This document shows, in pieces, positions 18,179-26,427 of a stretch of DNA of 64,000 nt. The stretch comes from Mesorhizobium sp. (GTDB taxonomy: Bacteria > Pseudomonadota > Alphaproteobacteria > Rhizobiales > Rhizobiaceae). The position numbers were made by a program, and so were the translations under genes. Each line of letters opens with the position of its first letter. Within the stretch, counting starts at the first letter, position 1. Where the stretch lies: NCBI GenBank assembly GCA_004020545.1, contig SAQE01000016.1:33825-97824 (forward strand), in the 5' to 3' direction. The notes below the pieces were generated by a model. That model saw only the letters and a program-made list of their open reading frames with translations, made no database searches and had not been told where the DNA came from.

Positions 18179-18820
18179 TCAGGGAAGGTTGAAGCGCACG
18201 CGCAGGTCAGCCACCTGCTCTGGGGTCAGCGAGCGCAGGACGTGGTTTTGCAGCATAAGGAAAAGCTTGGCCGTCTCTTCCAGCTCTTCGGTCGCATACT
18301 GGGCATTGGCCAGCGTCGTGCCGGCCACGACGGGCCCGTGATTGGCTAGCAGAACCGCATGGTGACGGCTGGCAAGGGCCTTGACCGCAAGGGCCAGGTC
18401 GGGGTCGCCGGGCGCGAAATAGGGCACCAGAGGCAGGCGTCCGACTCGCATCACATAATAGGCGGTCAGGGCGGGCAGTACATCCTGCGGATCGATGTCG
18501 CGAAGGATGCTGACGGCAGTGGCGTGGCTGGAGTGCAGATGCACCACGGCCCCCGCGTCGGCGCGTTCGCCATACATCGAAAAATGCAAAAACGCCTCTT
18601 TCGTCGGCGCGTCGCCCGACAACAGTCGCCCCTGCGCATCGAACCGCGACAGGCGTGCGGGGTCGAGCGATCCCATGGACACGTTTGTCGGCGTCATCAG
18701 CCAGCCGCCGTCGGGCAGCCTGACCGAGATGTTGCCGCTCGATCCTGCCGTCAGCCCGCGGTCGAAGAGCGAGGCACCGACACGACAAATTTCATCCCGG
18801 GCGCGGGTTTCATCAGACAT
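18179..18820 (-). CDS. otnC: 3-oxo-tetronate 4-phosphate decarboxylase (class II aldolase/adducin family)
   Basis: 213 residues from ATG 18820, whose first 8 bases overlap the end of otnK (ATGTCTGA), a hallmark of translational coupling. The class II aldolase fold shows the metal-binding pair VVHLHSSHATA and ANHGPVVAG, and a phosphate-binding GSSGNISVR loop near the start. OtnC decarboxylates 3-oxo-tetronate 4-phosphate to dihydroxyacetone phosphate, the last step of threonate/erythronate breakdown. Assignment rests on the family plus adjacency to otnK, otnI and ltnD. Confidence 0.87.
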   Translation of the reverse strand: MSDETRARDEICRVGASLFDRGLTAGSSGNISVRLPDGGWLMTPTNVSMGSLDPARLSRFDAQGRLLSGDAPTKEAFLHFSMYGERADAGAVVHLHSSHATAVSILRDIDPQDVLPALTAYYVMRVGRLPLVPYFAPGDPDLALAVKALASRHHAVLLANHGPVVAGTTLANAQYATEELEETAKLFLMLQNHVLRSLTPEQVADLRVRFNLP

Positions 18821-20096
18821 GTGCAGGATCCAACTCAAGCAGGCCCCAGGCCTTCAGAAAGAAATCGGGAGCGCCGAAGTTGCCGGATTTCAGCGCAAGC
18901 GCCAAGCTCGGCGAACCGATGCTGCGGGTCCACGGCACGCCGGGGTCGATCTCAGGGCCGATTTCCAGCATCGTCACCCCCAGCGAGGCAACGACTGCGC
19001 CGGACGTTTCCCCGCCTGCGATCAGAAACCGGCGGAAGCCTGCATCCCGCAACAAGGCAGCAACACGGGCCAGCGATTCTTCAACCAGTGCGCCGGACTC
19101 ATGCTGGCCCATGCACCGTTGGATGGCTTGCAGCGCCTCCGGGGTGGTGCTGGAGTAGATCACGGGCGTTGTGGTTTTTGGCTGCCTGATCGCCCAATCC
19201 GCCACCTGCGCGGCGGTCTGGCGACCATCGGCGAGGGCCGCGACATTCAATGGTAGCGTCGGCAGGCCAGCAGCCTGTGCGGTCGCGATCTGGTCACGGG
19301 TCGCCACCGAACAGGAACCTGCCAATATGATGGCGCGGCCCGCAGGCGCGGGCATTCGGGTCGTTGCAGGGCGAGGAGCCACCTTGCCCGCCTGCACGAA
19401 ATTCGCGGCGAGGCCGAGAGCAATCCCCGATCCGCCGGTAACCAGCTTCATATCGGCGCAGGCGGCACCGATCGTGCGCAGATCCGCATCGGCAAGCGTA
19501 TCGAGGATCAGGATGCGCTTTCCCGCTGCGCGTTGCCGGGCGAAGGCCGTACGCACGGCATCGGCACCCTGCCTGACCGTCCCGATGTCCACCAGCCCCA
19601 CTGGCAGCGCTGTCTGTCGCGACAGCACGCGCACGAGATTGGAGTCGTGCATCGGGTTCAGTGGATGATCCTTCAGTGGGCTGTCCGACAGCAATTGGCT
19701 GCCGACAAAAAGATGCCCCTGGTAGGTTGTGCGCCCTGCCGCAGGAAAGGATGGGCAGGCGATGGTCAACTCGACACCCATCTCTTCCATCAGCGCCTCG
19801 GCCACCGGGCCGATGTTTCCGTCATCTGTTGAATCGAAGGTCGAACAGTATTTGAACAGGATCTGCTGAGCCCCGTGTTCCAGAAGTACGCTAAGGGCGG
19901 AAACCGACATCGCCACGGCATCATCTGCGGGAATTGATCGTGATTTCAATGCGATGACAACCGCGTCGACATCTGGCAGGGCGGCACCCGGCGAAGGAAC
20001 ACCCATGACCTGAACCGTCCGCAGACCTTCGCGTGACAGCATCAGGCAAAGATCGGTGGCGCCCGTGATGTCGTCTGCAACTGCGCCAATCAACAA
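18813..20096 (-). CDS. otnK: 3-oxo-tetronate kinase (four-carbon acid sugar kinase, DUF1537 family)
   Basis: 427 residues, the usual length. The N-terminal domain begins with the signature ADDITGATDL (residues 8-17), and the C-terminal nucleotide-binding domain has RFLIAGGETSGAVV and GPEIDPGVPW. The kinase uses ATP to phosphorylate 3-oxo-tetronate at C4 before OtnC acts. The gene overlaps otnC by 8 bases and diverges from ltnD across a 229-base region. The whole set of ltnD, otnI, otnK and otnC is within 4 kb, so the pathway assignment is strong. Confidence 0.92.
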   Translation of the reverse strand: MLIGAVADDITGATDLCLMLSREGLRTVQVMGVPSPGAALPDVDAVVIALKSRSIPADDAVAMSVSALSVLLEHGAQQILFKYCSTFDSTDDGNIGPVAEALMEEMGVELTIACPSFPAAGRTTYQGHLFVGSQLLSDSPLKDHPLNPMHDSNLVRVLSRQTALPVGLVDIGTVRQGADAVRTAFARQRAAGKRILILDTLADADLRTIGAACADMKLVTGGSGIALGLAANFVQAGKVAPRPATTRMPAPAGRAIILAGSCSVATRDQIATAQAAGLPTLPLNVAALADGRQTAAQVADWAIRQPKTTTPVIYSSTTPEALQAIQRCMGQHESGALVEESLARVAALLRDAGFRRFLIAGGETSGAVVASLGVTMLEIGPEIDPGVPWTRSIGSPSLALALKSGNFGAPDFFLKAWGLLELDPAHV

Positions 20097-20325
20097 GATT
20101 CTGGTCCTTTTCCTCTGTGAACGGGCAACACCGTGCCGGTCGCTGCTCCGGGCGACCGTCGGGCGTGCAGCGCCTGACTGCTATGCGAAACGAGGGACTT
20201 GCTTTTCGTTCCGGTCCTAGGCTAACCAAGCAATGGCAACGCTATCATTCGTGCGTTGTCAACACAAGATCGGGCCCAAACTCAACCGGCAATTATGCCA
20301 AACATCCTGAAACCGAGGTTCTGAC

Positions 20326-21240
20326 ATGAACAGCAAGTCCGATCTGAAAATCTGTGTGATCGGCTTGGGGTCGATGGGATTCGGGGTGGCCGCCACGCTG
20401 CTGCGTGATGGTTTTGATGTCACGGGGTTTGACGTGAGCGCCGATGCGATGGCGCGGTTTTCGGCCCTTGGCGGCAAGACCGCCGACAGTCCGCCTGCGG
20501 CAGCCAAAGACGCAGACGTCGCCATCTGCCTGGTGGTAAACGCAGCCCAGACCGAAACGGTGCTTTTCGGTGCAGAGGGCGCGGCCGCCGCGCTGGCCTC
20601 CGGCGGCACGATACTGTCCTGCGCGACAATGTCCCCCGGTGCCGCCCGCGATTTCGCGGCCCGCGCCGAAGCGCTGGGCCTGAACTACGTCGACGCGCCG
20701 GTCAGCGGCGGCGCGACGCGCGCCGCCTCCGGCGACCTGACCATCATGGCATCGGGCGCGCCCGCCGGCATTGCGCATGCCCGACCGGTTCTGGATTGCA
20801 TCGCCTCCAAGGTTTACGAGTTGGGAGAAAAGCCTGGAACCGGCGCAGCGTTCAAGATCGTGAACCAGCTGCTTGCCGGTGTCCATATCGCCGCCGCCTG
20901 CGAAGCGATCACCTTCGCCAAGGCCATGGATCTGGACATCGCCAGGGTTTACGAGGTGATCACCGCATCGGCGGGTAGTTCCTGGATGTTCGAAAACCGC
21001 GTTCCGCACATCCTTGATGGCGACTACGCGCCGCGCAGCGCGGTCGACATCTTTACCAAGGACCTGGGAATCGTGGCCGACATCGGACGGGAGATGAAGT
21101 TCCCGACTCCGATCGCCTCGATGGCCTTGCAGATGTTCGTGATGACGGCTGCCGCCGGAATGGGCCGGGACGACGATGCCTCCGTCGCGCGGATGATCGC
21201 GGGCATTGCCGGGCTGCAATTGCCCGGAATGGAGGACTGA
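20326..21240 (+). CDS. ltnD: L-threonate dehydrogenase
   Basis: 304 residues of the beta-hydroxyacid dehydrogenase family: VIGLGSMGFG at 11-20, the substrate loop YVDAPVSGGATRA, and the catalytic Lys in FKIVNQLL. LtnD oxidises L-threonate to 2-oxo-tetronate with NAD+. Its stop codon is followed after 2 bases by the GTG of otnI, so the two are co-expressed, and the otnKC unit is divergent. The shared 229-base upstream region probably contains the operator for the LacI regulator encoded at 29022. Confidence 0.88.
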   Translation: MNSKSDLKICVIGLGSMGFGVAATLLRDGFDVTGFDVSADAMARFSALGGKTADSPPAAAKDADVAICLVVNAAQTETVLFGAEGAAAALASGGTILSCATMSPGAARDFAARAEALGLNYVDAPVSGGATRAASGDLTIMASGAPAGIAHARPVLDCIASKVYELGEKPGTGAAFKIVNQLLAGVHIAAACEAITFAKAMDLDIARVYEVITASAGSSWMFENRVPHILDGDYAPRSAVDIFTKDLGIVADIGREMKFPTPIASMALQMFVMTAAAGMGRDDDASVARMIAGIAGLQLPGMED

Positions 21241-21242
21241 TC

Positions 21243-22052
21243 GTGCCGCGTTTTGCCGCAAACCTGACCATGATGTTCAACGAGGTCGGGTTCATGGATC
21301 GCTTCGCTGCTGCCGCCGGGGCGGGCTTTGACGCGGTCGAATATCTGTTCCCCTATGCCTTCGATGCGCATCGCATCGCTGATGCCTTGCGGCGGAACGG
21401 CGTGACGCAGGCGCTGTTCAACCTGCCGCCGGGAAACTGGGGCGCCGGCGAGCGTGGGCTTGCGGCACTGCCGGATCGGCAGGACGAGTTTCGCGCTTCG
21501 GTCTGGACGGCGCTGGCCTATGCGTCGGCAACTGGCGTGGGCCGCGTCCATGTCATGAGCGGGCTTGCCGACAGGGCGGACCCTGTCGCGCATAAAACCT
21601 ATCGCGCGTCGCTCGCCTATCTGTGCGACGCGGCAGGAGCGAGGGGGCTCGACGTATTGATCGAACCGATCAATCCGCGCGACATGCCGGGGTATTTCTT
21701 GAACGATTTCAATCAGGCAGCCGATTTAATCGCCGAGATGGGTCTGCCGAACCTCAAGCTGCAATTCGACATCTACCACCGTCAGATCATCCACGGCGAT
21801 GTACTGACCGGCCTGCGCGAACTAATGCCGATCATTGGCCATGCGCAGATCGCTGCCGTGCCGCTGCGCAACGAACCGGGCACGGGAGAATTGGACGATG
21901 CCCGCATCCTGCGCGAGCTGGATGCGCTGAAGTATGACGGTTTCGTGGGCTTAGAGTATCGCCCTGCAGGCGAAACTGTGGCTGGCCTGGGCTGGCTGAC
22001 AGCTTATGCTAAAGCGCGTCGCGACGAAACGGATTCAGGCGACGCGCTTTAG
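21243..22052 (+). CDS. otnI: 2-oxo-tetronate isomerase (hydroxypyruvate isomerase-like TIM barrel)
   Basis: 269 residues from a GTG start 2 bases after ltnD. The start shows FAANLTMMFNEVGFMDRFAA, typical of Hyi/OtnI enzymes. The metal-binding acidic residues lie in LIEPINPRDMPGY and LQFDIYHRQIIHGD, with GLEYRPAG near the end. It converts 2-oxo-tetronate to 3-oxo-tetronate for OtnK. The last 13 residues (KARRDETDSGDAL) and the stop codon come from an interspersed palindromic repeat that begins at 22010, so the natural C terminus has been replaced by repeat-encoded sequence. Confidence 0.88.
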   Translation: MPRFAANLTMMFNEVGFMDRFAAAAGAGFDAVEYLFPYAFDAHRIADALRRNGVTQALFNLPPGNWGAGERGLAALPDRQDEFRASVWTALAYASATGVGRVHVMSGLADRADPVAHKTYRASLAYLCDAAGARGLDVLIEPINPRDMPGYFLNDFNQAADLIAEMGLPNLKLQFDIYHRQIIHGDVLTGLRELMPIIGHAQIAAVPLRNEPGTGELDDARILRELDALKYDGFVGLEYRPAGETVAGLGWLTAYAKARRDETDSGDAL

Positions 22053-22180
22053 GTCTTTGTTTTTGTGCATGTCGTTTTCGCAAAACCGCTGCACACTTTT
22101 GCGCGACATGCATTAAGCCTTTGTTTTGACGCATGTCGCCCAAAACGCTGCGCACTTTTGAGCGACGCGCATCAAGGCGT
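22010..22180. repeat. Rhizobial interspersed palindromic (RIME-like) repeat block
   Basis: It begins with a perfect 12-base inverted repeat (22010-22021 with 22040-22051). Two related units follow, each with a CATGTCG core next to a GCTGCRCACTTTTG core. The sequence GCGCGACATGCATTAA also occurs near 11635. Mosaic palindromes of this type are scattered between genes in rhizobia. Here the block runs into the 3' end of otnI and provides its stop codon; it may also act as a transcript end between otnI and the convergent gene at 22213. Confidence 0.7.
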
Positions 22181-22212
22181 ATGTGCCCGGTGTGCAACCG
22201 GGCGCAAGCTTT

Positions 22213-23268
22213 TCACCCTTCGGCTAGGTCTCGGTGCAGGGCCAGGTCGGCTTCGCAGAAACGATCCTTGGCAAAGTTGCGCTGGTGCCAATAGGGGTAG
22301 ATCAGCGGAATGGTGCTGGCCGCTGTCAGGCGGGCGCGTTCCTCATCCGACAGGCGCAGGCTGACGGCGGCGAAGTTATCGCGGAATTGGACCTCGTTCC
22401 GGCCCCCGATCACCAGCGAAGACACGCCGGGACGCTTTAGCAGCCAGGCCAGCGCTACCTGCGCAGCCGACACCCCATGCGCATCGCCGATTTCCACCAG
22501 GACATCCACGATGTTCCACAACCTTTCCGGGTCGCGGATCGGCGGCTCCGTCCAGCCTGCGGCCTGGCGGGAACCTTCCGGCGTGGCCATACCACGCCGG
22601 TGCTTCCCCGACAGCAGGCCAGCGGCAAGTGGGCTCCACACCAGAACGCCGAGCCCCTGATCGACGGAAATCGGCAGCAACTCGTACTCCGCCTCGCGCG
22701 CCTCGAGCGTGTAGTGGATCTGTTGGGTGACAAAGCGGGGGCGGCGGTCGCGGTCGCTGATGGCAAGCGATTTCATGATGTGCCAGCCGGAATAGTTCGA
22801 GCAGCCGACGTAACGCACCTTGCCCTGCTGGACGAGTGTATCCAGCGCGGCCATCTTTTCCTCGACCGGGGTCGTGCCGTCCCATTCGTGGATATAATAG
22901 ATGTCGATGCGGTCGGTGCGCAGGCGTTTCAGGCTGCGTTCGCATTCACGGATCAGGTGAAAGCGTGACGCGCCTTCGTCGTTGGGGCCGGTGCCGGTGC
23001 GCATCCGCGCCTTGGACGAAATCAGCACCTGGTCGCGCCTCCCGTCCAGCACCTCGCCCAGAATTTCCTCTGAGAGGCCGTTCGAATACATGTTCGAGGT
23101 GTCGAACAGGTTGACGCCCGTGTCGATGCACAGATCAACAAGCTGACGTGCTTCTTGCACCCCTTGCTGGCCCACCATCGCAAAGGGGCCGGTGCCGCCA
23201 AATGTAAATGTTCCCATCGTCAGGACGGACACCTTCAGGCCAGAGCGGCCAAGTGTTCTGTATTCCAT
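22213..23268 (-). CDS. Aldo/keto reductase
   Basis: 351 residues from ATG 23268, preceded by a strong GGAAGAAG site; an ATG 12 bases earlier lacks one. The (beta/alpha)8 AKR fold shows LFDTSNMYSNGLSE with catalytic Asp and Tyr, ISSKARM with catalytic Lys, and YYIHEWD with catalytic His. The closest general type is the L-glyceraldehyde 3-phosphate/voltage-gated-channel beta-like AKRs. It reduces an aldehyde or ketose with NADPH. It is transcribed with, and 22 bases after, the racemase-family gene upstream. A role in the sugar-acid island is likely, but the substrate is unknown. Confidence 0.9.
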   Translation of the reverse strand: MEYRTLGRSGLKVSVLTMGTFTFGGTGPFAMVGQQGVQEARQLVDLCIDTGVNLFDTSNMYSNGLSEEILGEVLDGRRDQVLISSKARMRTGTGPNDEGASRFHLIRECERSLKRLRTDRIDIYYIHEWDGTTPVEEKMAALDTLVQQGKVRYVGCSNYSGWHIMKSLAISDRDRRPRFVTQQIHYTLEAREAEYELLPISVDQGLGVLVWSPLAAGLLSGKHRRGMATPEGSRQAAGWTEPPIRDPERLWNIVDVLVEIGDAHGVSAAQVALAWLLKRPGVSSLVIGGRNEVQFRDNFAAVSLRLSDEERARLTAASTIPLIYPYWHQRNFAKDRFCEADLALHRDLAEG

Positions 23269-23290
23269 CACTTCTTCCATTTTCGGTTGG

Positions 23291-24019
23291 TCAAGCAGTC
23301 AGGGCCTTGCGCAGATGACGCATGCCGATTTCGGGGCTGGTCAGAACGGGCAGGGTGCCCATCGCCTCCCGCACCGATGGCAGCACCCGCGCCATAGAGG
23401 CTTGGGCCAGCAGTATCACGTCCACTTGCGGGGCGAGGTCACGCAGGCTTTGCGCCACCATGCGATCATGTCCTTCAGCGTCGCCTTGCGACAACCGTTC
23501 GAAGGCGCCTTCGGACAGGACGCTGGTGATGGCGCAATCGTGCCCAAGCCGGGCAGCGGTGCACCTGATCAGATTGGTTGTCGGGTCAAGCGTGGTGCGC
23601 AGCGTGGCCAGCACCCCGATGCGCCGGCCGGTTCCGATTGCCTCGATCGCCATGCCTTCATCGATGCGGAACAGCAGCACCGGGCAGAGCAGGCGTGCAG
23701 CCTCGATCGCCGGACCAAGCGACGAACAGGTGACGACGACCGCATCCGCGCCCGCGTCCACCGCCGACCAGACCATGCAGGTCAAGCGGCGCATCGTCGC
23801 TGCCGACAGGCCGCCTTCGCGGATCGTGATGCGTAGCAGGCTTTCGTCCAGCATGTTGAACGTCGCCCAGCAGGGCAGGTTTTGCCGCGCCAGCGGTTCG
23901 AGCACCGGGATCAGCCCCGGAACGGTGTGTATCATCGCAAGCGTGCCGGTCGAGGGGCTCTTTGCCAGTGGCATTTGGTGTCTTTCCCCTGATTCAGCCG
24001 GCCTGGTAAGCACGCTCAT
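23291..24019 (-). CDS. Aspartate/glutamate racemase superfamily protein
   Basis: 242 residues from ATG 24019 (GGAGGG five bases upstream). A second ATG at 23974, with AGGGGAAAG upstream, would give 227 residues and is closer to the usual family start (LAMIHTVPGL). The first catalytic Cys is in VVVTCSSLGPA. At the position of the second, the sequence reads LPVLTSPEIG with no Cys, so classical two-base racemization is doubtful and an isomerase or decarboxylase-type activity is possible. It precedes the aldo/keto reductase gene on the minus strand and diverges from the importer at 24329. Confidence 0.8.
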   Translation of the reverse strand: MSVLTRPAESGERHQMPLAKSPSTGTLAMIHTVPGLIPVLEPLARQNLPCWATFNMLDESLLRITIREGGLSAATMRRLTCMVWSAVDAGADAVVVTCSSLGPAIEAARLLCPVLLFRIDEGMAIEAIGTGRRIGVLATLRTTLDPTTNLIRCTAARLGHDCAITSVLSEGAFERLSQGDAEGHDRMVAQSLRDLAPQVDVILLAQASMARVLPSVREAMGTLPVLTSPEIGMRHLRKALTA

Positions 24020-24328
24020 TGCGCCCTCCGCTTCAAAATCGCAGCGCTGCCATCGCCGGCAAACGGATGGCATTCGCCACTGGAATTGATATTTTGCCAT
24101 TTTTCAAGCGGGATTTCGCCGCGAGCACCCGGATCATGATGAAAATTGCATACCGTTATTCGCAAAATGAAGGTTGACGGCCACTCATCGCTGGCGAGAA
24201 ATGACAGCGCTATCATCTGTCGCGGTCAGGATCAGCAGCCGGTGACGTTGCCTGGGCCAAACGGTGCGGCTGTGCCTGCCGGCACAATACGCGAACGCGC
24301 CCAGGTGAACACGAGCGGAGGAACGTGC

Positions 24329-25336
24329 ATGTCCGTATCTGATAACAAGGCGACGCTGGAAAAGTCGCCCGCTCGCATCTGGCACGACCTTTACCAACTG
24401 CGGCATGTGCGCGAAGTGAACGTGCTGATCGCCATGCTGATCGTGGGCGCGCTCATCAGCCTTTGGACGCCATACTTCCTGACCACCAACAACCTCATGG
24501 GCGTCTTTCGCGCTTTTTCACTGACCGCGATCATGAGCATTGGCATGGTCATGGTGATCGTCACGGGCGGCATCGACCTGTCGGTCGGATCGGCGATGGG
24601 CCTTGCCTCGCTTGTCACGGCGCTGTGCTTCGGTGCAGGCTATTCGACCGGCGCCAGCATTGGCGCGGGCGTCGCGGTGGGCATTGTCTTCGGTCTAAGT
24701 AACGGGCTCTTGATCACTGCCATCGGCCTGCCGCCCTTCATTGCCACGTTGGGAACCCTCAGCATTGGGCGTGGCATGATGTACATGGTGACGCGCGGCG
24801 TCCCGGTCACGCCCGAAACGCCCGATGCATTTTCCCTACTGGGGCAGGGTTACGTCGGGCCTGTCCCCGTTCCCGTTGTGATCATGCTGATTTTGATGGT
24901 GCTGTTCGCGCTGATCATGAAGCGAACGCGCTTTGGCCGCCACGTCTATGCCACCGGCGGCAACGAGCAGGCGGCCCGGCTCAGCGGGGTCAAGACAAAC
25001 CGGGTCAAGCTCGCGGTTTACATGCTGTCGTCGACCATCGCCTCGTTGGCCGGGATCATCGGGTTCTCGCGTTATCTGACGGCAGAGCCGGCGTCGGGCT
25101 TCGGCTCTGAACTGGACGTGATCGCCGCAGCGGCAATCGGCGGGGCCAGCCTTGCGGGCGGCGTCGGCAGCGTTACCGGGGCCGTGATCGGGGCAGCGCT
25201 GGTGGGCGTCATCGCCAACGGCGTCGTGCTGCTGAACATCAACACCTATGCCCAACAGGCAATCACCGGCGGGGTCATTCTGATCGCCGTCAGCCTTGAC
25301 GTGCTGCGCAACAAACTGACGGGAGGAAATGGCTGA
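24329..25336 (+). CDS. Ribose/sugar-type ABC transporter permease (RbsC family)
   Basis: 335 residues from ATG 24329 with GGAGGAAC upstream. Eight to ten hydrophobic helices are visible, with the RbsC hallmarks GGIDLSVGS (in the VMVIVTGGIDLSVGSAMG stretch), FIATLGTLSIGRG and FGRHVYATGGNEQAARLSG, and a glycine-rich IGGASLAGGVGS near the C terminus. It works with the binding protein (25429) and the two-domain ATPase (26428). The order permease, binding protein, ATPase is unusual for rbs-type loci. Given the surrounding tetronate genes it probably imports a four-carbon sugar acid. Inner membrane. Confidence 0.92.
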   Translation: MSVSDNKATLEKSPARIWHDLYQLRHVREVNVLIAMLIVGALISLWTPYFLTTNNLMGVFRAFSLTAIMSIGMVMVIVTGGIDLSVGSAMGLASLVTALCFGAGYSTGASIGAGVAVGIVFGLSNGLLITAIGLPPFIATLGTLSIGRGMMYMVTRGVPVTPETPDAFSLLGQGYVGPVPVPVVIMLILMVLFALIMKRTRFGRHVYATGGNEQAARLSGVKTNRVKLAVYMLSSTIASLAGIIGFSRYLTAEPASGFGSELDVIAAAAIGGASLAGGVGSVTGAVIGAALVGVIANGVVLLNINTYAQQAITGGVILIAVSLDVLRNKLTGGNG

Positions 25337-25428
25337 AGGGATAGTTTCTGATCAACACCGGGACGAAAAGTTACGACCAAGAACAAACAAAGGCCCGTCT
25401 CAGGAACGAGCGGGCAGGAGGAAAGACG

Positions 25429-26361
25429 ATGCGTATCTTTATGAAAGCAGCTCGTGCAGCGATGGCTTCCATTGCGATTCTGGCGGGTACCGCGGCGTTC
25501 GCCCAGGACGTCACGATTGCCGTGGTGCCGAAAGTGGCAGTGCCGTTCTTTGACGACTGTAACACCGGCGCGAAGACCGCTGCCGATGCTCTGGGTGTCA
25601 GCTACCAGTGGGTCGTTCCGCAAAACACGCAGGGCGCGACCCAAGTCAAGATCATCGAAGATCTGATCGCCCGCCAGGTCAACGGCATCGCCATTTCGGT
25701 GAACGAGCCGAAGTCGGTCGAAGGCGTGATCAAGCAAGCAATGCAAGCTGGCATCAAGGTCGTAACCTTTGACAGCGACAGCGCCAAAAGCGGCCGCAGC
25801 ATGTATATCGGCACGATCAACAAGCAGGCCGGCGTGACGATGGGCAACTCGATGGCCAAGGCGCTGGGTGGCAAGGGCAAGATCGCCATCGTGACCGGGC
25901 AGCTTGGCGCATCCAATCTGAACGAGCGTATCGACGGCGTGAAAGAAGCGCTGACTGCCTACCCAGGAATCGAGATCGTTGCCGTCGAAGGCACTGAAGA
26001 CGACCTCGCCAAGGCCGTCTCCGTGACCGAAGCGCTGCTGCGCGGTCACCCGGACCTGGCCGGCATCTTTGGCATGAGTCAAGTCGGTGGTCCGGCTGTG
26101 GCCAAGGTTCTTGCCGAGCAGGAATTCGCAGATCGCAAGGGTAAGGTGGCTGTCTTCGCCTTTGATGACCTGCCGGACACCATCAAGGGTGTGAAGGACG
26201 GCTACATCAACGGCATCATGGTGCAGCGCCCCGTCACCATGGGCAAACTGGCCGTCGAACATCTCGTTGCCCAGGTCAAGGGCAAAGAGGCCGAAAGCAA
26301 GGACATCGATACCGGCGTGACCGTGGTGAACGCTGATAACCTCGGCAGCTATACGAAATAA
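25429..26361 (+). CDS. Periplasmic sugar-binding protein (RbsB family 4 type)
   Basis: 310 residues from ATG 25429, with AGGAGG 7 bases upstream. A signal peptide ends after AAFA near residue 25. The mature start VTIAVVPKVAVPFFDDC and the segments GIAISVNEPKSVEGVI and VVTFDSDSAKSGR match the periplasmic-binding-protein type I fold (DSD hinge region). It captures the substrate for the RbsC/RbsA-like partners. A strong intrinsic terminator (26376-26409) follows directly, so downstream ATPase mRNA is likely less abundant. Substrate inferred as threonate/erythronate or a related acid from the neighbouring genes. Confidence 0.92.
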   Translation: MRIFMKAARAAMASIAILAGTAAFAQDVTIAVVPKVAVPFFDDCNTGAKTAADALGVSYQWVVPQNTQGATQVKIIEDLIARQVNGIAISVNEPKSVEGVIKQAMQAGIKVVTFDSDSAKSGRSMYIGTINKQAGVTMGNSMAKALGGKGKIAIVTGQLGASNLNERIDGVKEALTAYPGIEIVAVEGTEDDLAKAVSVTEALLRGHPDLAGIFGMSQVGGPAVAKVLAEQEFADRKGKVAVFAFDDLPDTIKGVKDGYINGIMVQRPVTMGKLAVEHLVAQVKGKEAESKDIDTGVTVVNADNLGSYTK

Positions 26362-26375
26362 ATGAGCTGCCGAGA

Positions 26376-26409
26376 GGGGCGAAGCTTCTCCCTGCTTCGC
26401 CCCTTTTTT
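26376..26409 (+). terminator. Intrinsic terminator/attenuator inside the sugar-import operon
   Basis: A perfect 10-bp GC-rich stem (26376-26385 with 26394-26403), an 8-base loop and a run of six T form a textbook rho-independent terminator. It lies between the binding-protein gene and the ATPase gene of one import system, so read-through must set the ATPase level unless the ATPase has its own promoter; only 18 bases separate the T-tract from its start codon. Confidence 0.85.
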
Positions 26410-26427
26410 ACGAAAGCCGAGACGACC

